A stretch of 64,000 bases of DNA, taken from Berkiella_A sp964633725 (GTDB lineage Bacteria > Pseudomonadota > Gammaproteobacteria > Berkiellales > Berkiellaceae). Position numbers and translations under genes: made by a program. A model generated the notes under the pieces. It was given only the letters and a program-made list of their open reading frames with translations. It was not told the DNA's origin and searched no databases. Shown here in pieces: positions 39,021 to 46,946 of the stretch. The stretch is taken from assembly GCA_964633725.1 (NCBI GenBank), contig CAZWHY010000011.1, positions 1 to 64,000 on the forward strand, given 5' to 3'. Numbering within the stretch: the stretch's first letter is position 1; every line of letters begins with the position of its first letter.

Positions 39021-39897
39021 AATATCCCTCACGTTCTATTTCTGAAACAATACTCTCCATGCCTGGTTGCGACATAAGTTGATAGAGCAAGGACAGCTTA
39101 TTGGCAGAAGATTCTTGTGTGTTGATTTCATCAAACAGCTTGGTGGTTTGTGCTATATTTAATCCCCCCTGGCTGAGCGACAGTGCTGTTGCGGCGGCTT
39201 GTGGGCCAACTCTGAGCAAGTCACAATAGGATTTTAAAATGTCTTTGATGATTTTCTTGTCGGATTGAGATAATTGTGAAGCTGAGAAAAAGGTTTTGCC
39301 AGCATGGTGGTGTAAAGCTTCGTCTTTTACAATTGTTTTTAAGATGTGTTTTAGTTCTGGGTTAGTGCAATTGTCACTTAGTATTCGATAATGTTTGAGT
39401 CCCCAACCTTCTAGTATAATTTGAACTAAATAATATAAAATATTTGCGTTGTCTAAGGAGACGACTTCATTCATTAAGCTTAACAAAGCACCCTGTGGTT
39501 GGGTGGTGAGATTTTGAGGAATATAGGGCGCTATCCAGCTTAGATGGGTGGCTTCATCAGAGCCAATAAAACTAAACATTTGTTTTTCTTCTATACTGGG
39601 TGCAAGCAAAACCAATTTAGCGCTATAGGCTATGCCGGTTTTTTCTATAAAATAAGATTCTAGTAACAAGTCTTGTGTGCATTGTTTGAGCACATTGTAT
39701 TGTTTGTCGAGTGGCAGTGCTTGATATAATGCGACTTTATCTAATCCAAAAAATGGTGCATCCCACATGGCTGTGTTTTCACACTCGCGCTCATCAGATA
39801 CAAAGAGGTTTCTATGCATTCTGTTGAGATAATGTGAGATTAATTTTTCAGCATTGTCAGATTGGCTAATGCCTGCTTTTAATGTTTGTTCTATCAT
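38965..39897 (-). CDS. Ferritin-like diiron oxygenase
   Basis: The 310-residue helical protein has a textbook ferritin-like ligand order: E80 (or E85), E115-x-x-H118 (SDEATH), E163 (ILEGWG) and E193-x-x-H196 (KDEALH). This is the four-helix diiron arrangement of fatty-acid and metabolite oxygenases. The exact reaction is unknown. It is the last gene of the minus arm, overlapping the SDR gene by four bases and the GH3 gene convergently by 56. Confidence 0.75.
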   Translation of the reverse strand: MIEQTLKAGISQSDNAEKLISHYLNRMHRNLFVSDERECENTAMWDAPFFGLDKVALYQALPLDKQYNVLKQCTQDLLLESYFIEKTGIAYSAKLVLLAPSIEEKQMFSFIGSDEATHLSWIAPYIPQNLTTQPQGALLSLMNEVVSLDNANILYYLVQIILEGWGLKHYRILSDNCTNPELKHILKTIVKDEALHHHAGKTFFSASQLSQSDKKIIKDILKSYCDLLRVGPQAAATALSLSQGGLNIAQTTKLFDEINTQESSANKLSLLYQLMSQPGMESIVSEIEREGYFKPYPAHMCAQILHSSAD

Positions 39898-40754
39898 GAG
39901 GATGCCTTGGGATAAAAATATTTGGAAAACATTTTGTTTTGCAGCCAGGCATATAGCCAGCTCGGAGTGTACTTTCTGATAGCCTGAGGTATGTGGCTAT
40001 CTAAGTTAACGGCTATTTTTACGGGCAAATGTGAGCGCTTAGATAGTTGATATATTTTTTGTGCAAAGCGTTGAGGGTTATTCGCTTTTTTGTCGGTTAG
40101 TTTTTGTTTTAATTTGTAAAACCCTTGGTACTGTTCACCATAGATATTTTTTAACTTATCTTGTTTGTCTTTAGGCTGAACGACTTGCATGTTTGCGCCA
40201 AATTTTGTGTGATGCCTGCCGGGTACAATAATGCTACAAGCTATTTTTTGAGGTTTTAGCTCATAATGCAGCGCTTCAGAGAACCCTTCAATGGCATATT
40301 TAGACGCACAATATAAACTATGAAAAGGGCAACCCATACCGCCAAACAAAGAGGAGATATTCATTATTTTGCCAGAATTTTTTCTTAAATAGGGTAAGCA
40401 GAGTTTTGTTAAATAAACATGCGACAAAAAATTAACTTGCATTTGATTGTTTATATCATCTTCTGATAAATACTCAAGTGCGCCTACCAACGCAAAACCC
40501 GCATTATTGATTAAGAGATCAAGGCCGCTATCATTAAGCGCGTGTTGTAGAGGCTTGTAACTATTTTTAATGCCAGTCACGGAGTGTTCAGACTCTATGA
40601 TGATTAAATTATGATGTTTTAATGTGATGTTATTTTTAGAGCGGGTCAATATAATCACGCGCCAAGATTTTTGTAGAAAATATTGAGCCACTTCAAATCC
40701 TAAGCCGCCTGATGCGCCTGAAATAAGAAGTGTTTTTTGTTTGTTGTTAAGCAT
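39894..40754 (-). CDS. Short-chain dehydrogenase/reductase
   Basis: The 286-residue product is a classical SDR: GASGGLG cofactor loop at residues 13-19, NNAG, a catalytic Ser in MNISS and Y-x-x-x-K in LYCASKYA. The Arg after the first loop segment (TRS) favours NADP(H). It would oxidise or reduce a hydroxyl/keto group created by the neighbouring oxygenases. Four-base overlap downstream and eight-base overlap upstream show tight coupling. Confidence 0.9.
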   Translation of the reverse strand: MLNNKQKTLLISGASGGLGFEVAQYFLQKSWRVIILTRSKNNITLKHHNLIIIESEHSVTGIKNSYKPLQHALNDSGLDLLINNAGFALVGALEYLSEDDINNQMQVNFLSHVYLTKLCLPYLRKNSGKIMNISSLFGGMGCPFHSLYCASKYAIEGFSEALHYELKPQKIACSIIVPGRHHTKFGANMQVVQPKDKQDKLKNIYGEQYQGFYKLKQKLTDKKANNPQRFAQKIYQLSKRSHLPVKIAVNLDSHIPQAIRKYTPSWLYAWLQNKMFSKYFYPKASS

Positions 40755-41832
40755 GTTGTATTTCTTTGATTTGAATTTTTTTAGTTGTATCGTTGTTTTG
40801 GGCTATATGATCTGACTGCGTTGTGTGATTTGTTTTGGGTTGTAACCAATTGGCTTTATTTTGCTTTTCTAAGTGTTTAATAAATGCAATAACGGCTTTG
40901 TCTTTTTTGATGGGGTTTTTGAAATTAAATATTATTTTTTGAAAAACTTTTGTGTCACCCATCGCGAAATATAGTCCCGCTAATTTTGTTATTTGCAATA
41001 GACTATAATTACAAATCCAACCCAAAATACCTTTACGTTTTTTGGTGAAAGCAATTGTCTGGCCAAAAGTTGAGCCGTCCGCTTCTTCGCGCAAGGCAAA
41101 CATAAGATACAGATGCAAAAAATCAGGCCCTAATGTGACAGTGCCATTGATGCCATTATAATAGCTTAGATCATAAGTAATGGCATTTTTATAAAATTTT
41201 GAAATCCAACGACCAAACCAATGGGTTTGTGGTGGTTTGCCTTGGTTCTCAAATAAAATATTATGTTCGTTATTGATATTGGGTTCCATATTTAATATAT
41301 GCCCAGGTAGTTTGTGTACCGTTTGAAAATGATGTTCATCGATGGCATTAATCATCACAATATTGGGGTGACATTTTTTTCGCCAACGGTTACCCAAAGA
41401 ATACTCAAAGTCTATGGATTTTAACTCTGGCACATATGGGATATCTTGATGTGGTGTGTCTTTGCCTGTCCATAACCAAATGAGACCATGTTTTTCCTGG
41501 ACGGTATAATGCTGTATGGATATTTTTTTCTGGGGTAATTTATCGAGGCAAGGGATATCAATACATTGACCTTGTTTGTCAAACTTCCAATTATGAAAAA
41601 AGCAGCGCACACCTTGTCCTTCGACCTTCCCATCACCTAGGTGAGCGCCCATATGAGGGCAATATGCATCCAAGGCACCCAACGCACCTAACGCATCTTT
41701 AAAAATAACAATTTCTTTACCCATAAGGTTGATGGCACGAATAGTTTTATTCTTAATTTTTTTAGCGGACAATACCCAAATCCAAGCAACAGGGACATCA
41801 CCTTGTTGACCGAAAGTTAACTTGTTGTGCAT
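40747..41832 (-). CDS. Rieske non-heme iron oxygenase (second copy)
   Basis: The 361-residue enzyme has Rieske ligands in YCPHMGAHLGDG and CFFHNW and the iron triad start NAIDEHHFQTVH (H-x4-H). It is clearly different from the copy at 35745, and closer at the N-terminus (CPHMGA type) to KshA/steroid- and carotenoid-type oxygenases; substrate unknown. The C-terminal segment from FQKIIFNFKNP matches the decayed fragment at 46172-46363. It overlaps its upstream neighbour by 16 bases. Confidence 0.87.
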   Translation of the reverse strand: MHNKLTFGQQGDVPVAWIWVLSAKKIKNKTIRAINLMGKEIVIFKDALGALGALDAYCPHMGAHLGDGKVEGQGVRCFFHNWKFDKQGQCIDIPCLDKLPQKKISIQHYTVQEKHGLIWLWTGKDTPHQDIPYVPELKSIDFEYSLGNRWRKKCHPNIVMINAIDEHHFQTVHKLPGHILNMEPNINNEHNILFENQGKPPQTHWFGRWISKFYKNAITYDLSYYNGINGTVTLGPDFLHLYLMFALREEADGSTFGQTIAFTKKRKGILGWICNYSLLQITKLAGLYFAMGDTKVFQKIIFNFKNPIKKDKAVIAFIKHLEKQNKANWLQPKTNHTTQSDHIAQNNDTTKKIQIKEIQHA

Positions 41833-42560
41833 AATTCTGTTGTGTACCCTTGCTTGAAGATTCGTTTAGAGAGTGGTTTTAAATTTGACTCGCAAAGCTC
41901 ACAAAGACAAACTAATTCATCCCCATTGGCATAGTTTGGGTTTTTTTCATAAAAAAACTTAATGTCTTTTCTTTGTAATAAATTTTCAGGAATATCTGCC
42001 CAGGCTTGTTTTATTTGCCCCTTAGAGGCGGCAAAATGGAGAATGCCTTTATCGGCTTGATAAGCATCGCCAAATTTATGCGTGGCTAGGTGCTCGATCA
42101 ATGCTTGTTCATATGTGGGAGTATTTGTTTCACAGTTAGGATAAAAAGCTTTGCTAAAAGCAGGTAAGTAACGATAAGTGCGGTGGCCTTTGACAATGAT
42201 AAACCAATAAAGCGGCATATTTTGGTTTTTGGACTTAATGGAACCCGCAAATTTTAACCATGCAAAAGCTAGTATAGGGTTGCCCCAGTATTGCTCGTGC
42301 ATAATGGTATCGCCTGAAAATATAATTTGCAGCTCTTTGTTTTGAAAGTGCGTTTTATATTGCAAAATAGTTGTAAAGCCAATAATTTTATCTTGATCGA
42401 AAATAATGAGAACAACTGTTTTTTGGTTTAAATCTTGTTGAAATAACTCGAAATTTGTGCAGTCGTAAAATTTATCATACAAAGAAAACATCGCCAACAC
42501 ATCTTGAGCGCTAATCTGGGTGGGGGGCAATATGTCAAATCTTAATGGTTTCATCTGCAT
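41817..42560 (-). CDS. GNAT-fold-like acyltransferase candidate
   Basis: The 247-residue protein has a first half that reads like an N-acyltransferase: VVLIIFDQDKIIGFTTILQY (the beta strands before the CoA site), then IIFSGDTIMHEQYWG. The usual Q/R-x-x-G-x-A loop is not clear. A Cys-rich patch (LVCLCELCE) lies near the C-terminus. I infer an acyl transfer role from this fold hint and the cluster context. Overlaps both neighbours. Confidence 0.45.
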   Translation of the reverse strand: MQMKPLRFDILPPTQISAQDVLAMFSLYDKFYDCTNFELFQQDLNQKTVVLIIFDQDKIIGFTTILQYKTHFQNKELQIIFSGDTIMHEQYWGNPILAFAWLKFAGSIKSKNQNMPLYWFIIVKGHRTYRYLPAFSKAFYPNCETNTPTYEQALIEHLATHKFGDAYQADKGILHFAASKGQIKQAWADIPENLLQRKDIKFFYEKNPNYANGDELVCLCELCESNLKPLSKRIFKQGYTTELCTTS

Positions 42561-43146
42561 TTACCCTTAATAATTTATGACAACATCTAATCGTTATGAT
42601 GAATAATACCACTCCCGCTCCAACATCCAAAATATAGTGTTGTTTTGTTGTGAGAGTTGACAAAATAATTGCCGTAGCCCAAATAGGTGCAATTTTTCCC
42701 CAAGCATTAGATTGGTGTAGCCCAAAGGCGGCAATCAAGGCTAAAGCCGTATGTAATGATGGAAAACAGTTATTGGGGACATCTATTATATAAAGGCTTT
42801 TGAGTAAAAGATGGTTTGAGTCTAATTGTGGTATTTGTGTGGGAAAGATTACAAAAACAAATGTCGCGACAATGCTAGCAAATAAATAGTGGTAATATGT
42901 TTGAGTGGCAGCTTGCTCATTAGGTGCACACCATATGCCTACCCATAAAAATACAAACTGTGATAAATAAATAACTATAGTCCAAGGAAGGAAAATAACA
43001 TAATCATCTAACAGCGTATGTGGTGCTGGCTGTATAGATAATATAGGATGGGCGCCTATTCCCAAATAAAGCACTGAAAATATGATGCAGCCTATTATGC
43101 TCATGCTGATTCTGTTTTTTGGGGTAAAACTAGGTAATGACTTCAT
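42535..43146 (-). CDS. PAP2-superfamily membrane phosphatase / IPC-synthase-like protein
   Basis: I choose the ATG at 43146, 17 bases inside the preceding gene (203 residues); the frame extends to 43209. About six membrane spans; FPSLHTA and TTKQHYILDVGAG are motifs C2 and C3 of PAP2 enzymes (catalytic H in SLH and H in QHY...D). The motif wording resembles the inositol-phosphorylceramide synthase branch, which moves phospho-head groups between lipids. With the fatty acid hydroxylase and Mpo1-like domain this hints at sphingolipid-like chemistry. Confidence 0.72.
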   Translation of the reverse strand: MKSLPSFTPKNRISMSIIGCIIFSVLYLGIGAHPILSIQPAPHTLLDDYVIFLPWTIVIYLSQFVFLWVGIWCAPNEQAATQTYYHYLFASIVATFVFVIFPTQIPQLDSNHLLLKSLYIIDVPNNCFPSLHTALALIAAFGLHQSNAWGKIAPIWATAIILSTLTTKQHYILDVGAGVVLFIITIRCCHKLLRVNADETIKI

Positions 43147-45247
43147 CGTGCATATCGTGTTGATTTTTAACCCGCATAATCTCGTTATGGTATCGCCCGA
43201 TACAAACAAAATAAAATAATTTATGTAAACTCATTAAGGCTCGCCAAGAGAATACCGTATCTCTTTGATCAACACCTGATGGCTCGTAAAAGTAATGACC
43301 TAGCAAGCCGGTCAATTGAGATAATGGCATTAGCAATAATACTAAAAAATTATGTTGGTGAACCGCAAGCAAGGCAATAGCATACATCATAATAAAAGCA
43401 ATAAAATGTAAAGCAATATTGGTTTTATGTTGATGCTTTAAGACAAAAATATCCCAATAGTTATCTAGTCTATGACCCAGTGTTTCAGCATTAATACGGT
43501 TCCTATAACGCTGGTAGCTTTGTTTTTGACTCATAATAGGTAAACTTGGAGTAAAAACTTCACCTGTGGATTTTCTCTCCGGCTGATTCAGAGGCTGACC
43601 TTGTTTCGCTACTTTGATACCGGCAATGTAAACGGCTTCAACAGGCGAGTTATTATCATGTTTTACCATGCGCTCAGCATTGTTTAAGTTTGGATCTCTA
43701 AATAAATGCGCATCGGTCAACGGGGCTTGTAACTTTACGGGGTTTAAAATAACCAAATCGGCTTTTGTGCCTACTTGAATGTAACCAGTATCTAAATTAA
43801 ACCATTTGGCCGGCTCATAAGTAATACGCTTAATAGCAGACTCTACAGAGATAAATTGATTCTGTACGCTTTGTTTTATCAATGAGATAGCGCTGTCAAA
43901 ATAGGCTAAATTTCTACAATGTGCCCCCGCATCACTGAATCCTGGTAGCACAAAAGGGTGCTTCATAAGCTTATTTCGTATCGCTTCTCGATGATTGGCG
44001 CCTGTGTGCTTCCAGCGTATATTTAGATCATACTCTTCTAGAATAGCAATAAAAAAATCTAAGGGGTTTTGTTTTTGTCCATTCGCAATTTTAGCAATAC
44101 TTTTATTTAGCCACTTTTTATTAGGGGCTTCTACTATATACATTTTATTCAGATTTCCACCAAAGGTTCTGCTTTTTAAGTTCAACCAATCTTTTTTGAA
44201 CTTTGCTTTGAATCCTGATTTTTGCCAAAGCGCTTGGCGTTCTTTTGTTGTTTTGAGATTGTTGAGCAGATAACCCGATTCAAATTCTTCAAATAGTGGT
44301 GTAATCGGACCATCAGAGTAAATGGTAAAAGGCTCAGGAATGGTTTGAAATCGTATATTTGCCCCCAAGACTCGATTACAAATACTGGCAAATAATGTTG
44401 CGGAGCGCCAGGCTAATGGATCGATAGTCATATCCATTGCAGATAAAATAGTGCATCGTAATGGTGCCCGGATGACGCCATAGCTTAATCGAACGATATT
44501 AAATATAGAGTGCCATAATTTTTTAGGATTAGGGGTTAGCTGGAACACAGCATCTCGCTCTCTGCACAGGTTTGCTAGAGCAGCATACTCTTTATAGTTT
44601 GCATGATGTGAAGGTAAAGCCCTACCACAAAATTCGCCAGTGGTTCGATGCCAATGTACCATATCAATAGAAATGCCAATACAACCTGCATCAAGCGCTT
44701 CTGAAGCAAGTGTAACCATAGTTTGAATTTCTGCCTTAGTGGCAGTATTGTGTAAGCTTTGTTTTAGCCCCATGACCTCGGCTCTCATGGCGCTGTGCCC
44801 AGCTAATAAAGCAACATTAGGTCCTAAGTGTAAAGTTTTTAAATACGCAATATAAGTGTGTGTGTTTGGCCACTTGGTGGCGTTTTTTTGCCATAACGCA
44901 ATAAGCTCTGGCATGGTTTCTACACGCTCAAATAAGTCTGCATTAACTACTGGATCGCCGATATTAAGAGATAAGCTACAATTCCCCATGATAATACTAG
45001 TGACACCATGGCGCACAGATTCACTTAAGCCGGGATTGATTTCAACTTCTGCATCATAATGGGTATGGATATCAACAAAGCCTGGACAGATCCAAAGATT
45101 TTTTGCATTAACAGTAGTATGTGCAGGCTCAGAGATATTTTGAGCAACTTTAATGATTTTGCCATTTTGAATGGCAATATCTGCATGAAAGGGCGGGTTA
45201 CCTTTGCCATCATAGACTAGCCCTCCATGCAGTATTGTGTCAAACAT
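43130..45247 (-). CDS. Amidohydrolase (D-aminoacylase-like) fused to Mpo1/DUF962-like membrane domain
   Basis: The 705-residue protein has an amidohydrolase-3 / N-acyl-D-amino acid deacylase domain (residues ~1-560) with metal ligands H61 and H63 in GFVDIHTHYDAE and a late FSDAGAHCRN. The C-terminal ~130 residues (from about 577) are different: three hydrophobic spans with H-x-x-x-N-x-x-x-H-like KHQHKTNIALH and GHYFYEPSG, matching the DUF962/Mpo1 family. Yeast Mpo1 is a dioxygenase that shortens 2-hydroxy fatty acids. The fusion would tether deacylation to membrane acyl-chain oxidation. I know no described protein with this pairing. Confidence 0.72.
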   Translation of the reverse strand: MFDTILHGGLVYDGKGNPPFHADIAIQNGKIIKVAQNISEPAHTTVNAKNLWICPGFVDIHTHYDAEVEINPGLSESVRHGVTSIIMGNCSLSLNIGDPVVNADLFERVETMPELIALWQKNATKWPNTHTYIAYLKTLHLGPNVALLAGHSAMRAEVMGLKQSLHNTATKAEIQTMVTLASEALDAGCIGISIDMVHWHRTTGEFCGRALPSHHANYKEYAALANLCRERDAVFQLTPNPKKLWHSIFNIVRLSYGVIRAPLRCTILSAMDMTIDPLAWRSATLFASICNRVLGANIRFQTIPEPFTIYSDGPITPLFEEFESGYLLNNLKTTKERQALWQKSGFKAKFKKDWLNLKSRTFGGNLNKMYIVEAPNKKWLNKSIAKIANGQKQNPLDFFIAILEEYDLNIRWKHTGANHREAIRNKLMKHPFVLPGFSDAGAHCRNLAYFDSAISLIKQSVQNQFISVESAIKRITYEPAKWFNLDTGYIQVGTKADLVILNPVKLQAPLTDAHLFRDPNLNNAERMVKHDNNSPVEAVYIAGIKVAKQGQPLNQPERKSTGEVFTPSLPIMSQKQSYQRYRNRINAETLGHRLDNYWDIFVLKHQHKTNIALHFIAFIMMYAIALLAVHQHNFLVLLLMPLSQLTGLLGHYFYEPSGVDQRDTVFSWRALMSLHKLFYFVCIGRYHNEIMRVKNQHDMHDEVIT

Positions 45248-45257
45248 GTTTTAGTGC

Positions 45258-45848
45258 TTATTTTTTACTTCTAAATAGTCTCATTAGGATAAAGCCAAGC
45301 AACAGACCTGCAGCAGCGCCTATCAATGCCACTTTCATCATTTGGGCTTTCACAGCATCTAACACGGGGTTATCTAGAATGCTACCAGAAAAATGTATAG
45401 ACATGAGCTTCCATTGGTTATCTACTTTGTGTACAACAGCCGTCCAGCGTGTTTGCATGCTTCTCACATCACCATCTGTAAAGTAATAAGTTTCTTCTGC
45501 TGTGCCATCGACAACCCCAGCATTATCACTCAGAAAAATAGTTTTATCATCGGCTGTTGGTTTGATCGCCATCTTAGTTAAAATAGCTTTGTCGCCTTTG
45601 AATGTTTTATGCCAGTAATCTTTAAACTCGCTTAGGGAAGAAAACTTACTGTTATCAAGTGTAATCAAGCTAAAATGCTCATCAAGATAGGGCTTTACTT
45701 GATCAAATTCCCCTTCATTCATTGCTGTTGTGCATTTTTGCATTAAAGTACGTAGTGCTTCATGATCCTTTTCTGTGCCATAAGCAAATAGTGAGGCTGA
45801 ACTAAATACAAACAATATACAAAATATAGACGCAATCCAATTTCGCAT
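45258..45848 (-). CDS. Exported NTF2-like (DUF4440/SnoaL-type) protein with C-terminal anchor
   Basis: The 196-residue product has a signal peptide (residues 1-22), an NTF2-like cone fold region (EKDHEALRTLMQKC to the VHKVDNQWKLMSIHFSGS end strand) and a C-terminal membrane span (about 170-190) followed by RSKK. The C-tail charge implies a periplasmic domain with a cytoplasmic tail. NTF2-like folds bind or isomerise hydrophobic molecules. First gene of the minus arm, ten bases before the amidohydrolase gene. Confidence 0.65.
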   Translation of the reverse strand: MRNWIASIFCILFVFSSASLFAYGTEKDHEALRTLMQKCTTAMNEGEFDQVKPYLDEHFSLITLDNSKFSSLSEFKDYWHKTFKGDKAILTKMAIKPTADDKTIFLSDNAGVVDGTAEETYYFTDGDVRSMQTRWTAVVHKVDNQWKLMSIHFSGSILDNPVLDAVKAQMMKVALIGAAAGLLLGFILMRLFRSKK

Positions 45849-46007
45849 TTTAACTTCCTTATATTAATTATTTTTATTTTTCACACGGCTTTTTCTTGAC
45901 AAGGGTGTGATTTGGAGGTCAAATTAAACCACAAATTTGAGTTTGTATCTATATTATCTTCGTAGTACATTTTTCTGCAAAAAACATCCTATATGAAAGT
46001 TATTAAC

Positions 46008-46363
46008 ATGCCATATTATAATCACCATTCTCAGCCAGTTCATGAGCATCCTATTTTTAATAATTGGGATATCATTACCAAAGGCTGGTGCAGCGCCTTG
46101 AGCAATCGACACGAGTCAAAATCGTAAAGGTATATTAGGATTTATGAAATCAAAATTTCTTTTATTTTTTAAAAGAAGAAGATGGCCAAATTTATGAAAA
46201 CATTCAATTTAATACCAAACGTTTTTTAAAAATTGATCAACCGATTGCAAAATATGTTGCCTACATTAATCGATTGCAACCCTCAAAGTGGTCTCATAAA
46301 AAAGTGGATGGCTTACAACAAGCAAGCACGAAAAAAATTTCGCGCCTGAATATTGCGACATAA
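46008..46363 (+). pseudogene. Decayed Rieske oxygenase (third copy)
   Basis: An N-terminal fragment (46008-46127, 39 codons, stop TAA) reads FNNWDIITKGWC, the usual opening of Rieske oxygenases. A C-terminal fragment in another frame (46148-46363) reads through YENIQFN, IAKYVAYINRLQ and PSKW, which aligns with the tail of the enzyme at 40747 (FQKIIFNFKNP, VIAFIKHLEKQ, KANW). The Rieske ligands and iron triad between them are gone, so a large internal deletion plus frameshift killed the gene. A possible TTGACA at 45896-45901 lies upstream. Confidence 0.65.
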
Positions 46364-46376
46364 ATAATATTTCGAA

Positions 46377-46571
46377 TTATATTAAATAATTTTGACTTAA
46401 GCGAGCTAAGAATTGCTCTTCAGGCGATAGTGGAACCATTACACATGGAGCAAGCCCAGAAATACCGTGATAGTCACGATAATTCATGTAAGCTTGGCCA
46501 TTATCGTCATACCAGAGGTCTCCTGAAGCACCAGAAACTTGTTCTATTTCATTATTCATTAGTTCTTTCAT
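46377..46571 (-). CDS. Bacteriocin-like peptide with double-glycine-type leader
   Basis: The 64-residue product begins MKELMNNEIEQVSGA, matching the leader consensus of colicin V / class II bacteriocin type peptides (M-x-x-L-x-x-x-E-I/L-x-x-V-S-G-G/A), with predicted cleavage after G14-A15. The remaining ~49 residues are rich in Y, D, G and P with a single Cys. GGAGA lies nine bases before the ATG. Such peptides are exported by peptidase-containing ABC transporters. No immunity or transporter gene is adjacent. Confidence 0.65.
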   Translation of the reverse strand: MKELMNNEIEQVSGASGDLWYDDNGQAYMNYRDYHGISGLAPCVMVPLSPEEQFLARLSQNYLI

Positions 46572-46703
46572 AAGTTATGTTCTCCACATAAGGTTTTCGT
46601 TAATTTATGCGGGTATGTTAACTGGCTCATAATTGTTTGTCAAACTTTTTTTGTGCTTTGGTTGTTTTGACGTATCTTATTGTTTTACATGAGATTTAGC
46701 GAG

Positions 46704-46731
46704 TTGAATTAAATTAAAATTTGGTTATAAT
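46704..46731 (+). promoter_or_regulatory. Promoter for the membrane protein gene at 46947
   Basis: TTGAAT (46704-46709) and a perfect TATAAT (46726-46731) are 16 bases apart. The implied 5' leader to the ATG at 46947 is about 210 bases. The rest of 46572-46946 shows no gene. Confidence 0.5.
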
Positions 46732-46946
46732 ACACGGAAATATAACGAAATTATTTAACTAAGTATTTTTTTCAGGCGATCTAGCCTCAATACGAAAAAC
46801 CTAATTCGCCTATATTACCCTATGGATTAAGCATTTCTGCAAAATATTCCATCATATTTCCTGTAGTACACCACTAGATAGGCTGGCTTCGATTATCGTT
46901 TATTTCAGATATTGTAATAGCATAACTTGCAAAATTAGAGCAGATT

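Noticed and set aside
43147..43209. Longer N-terminus for the PAP2 protein
   Set aside because: It would lie inside the coding end of the amidohydrolase gene by 80 bases, and the ATG at 43146 gives the usual short overlap.
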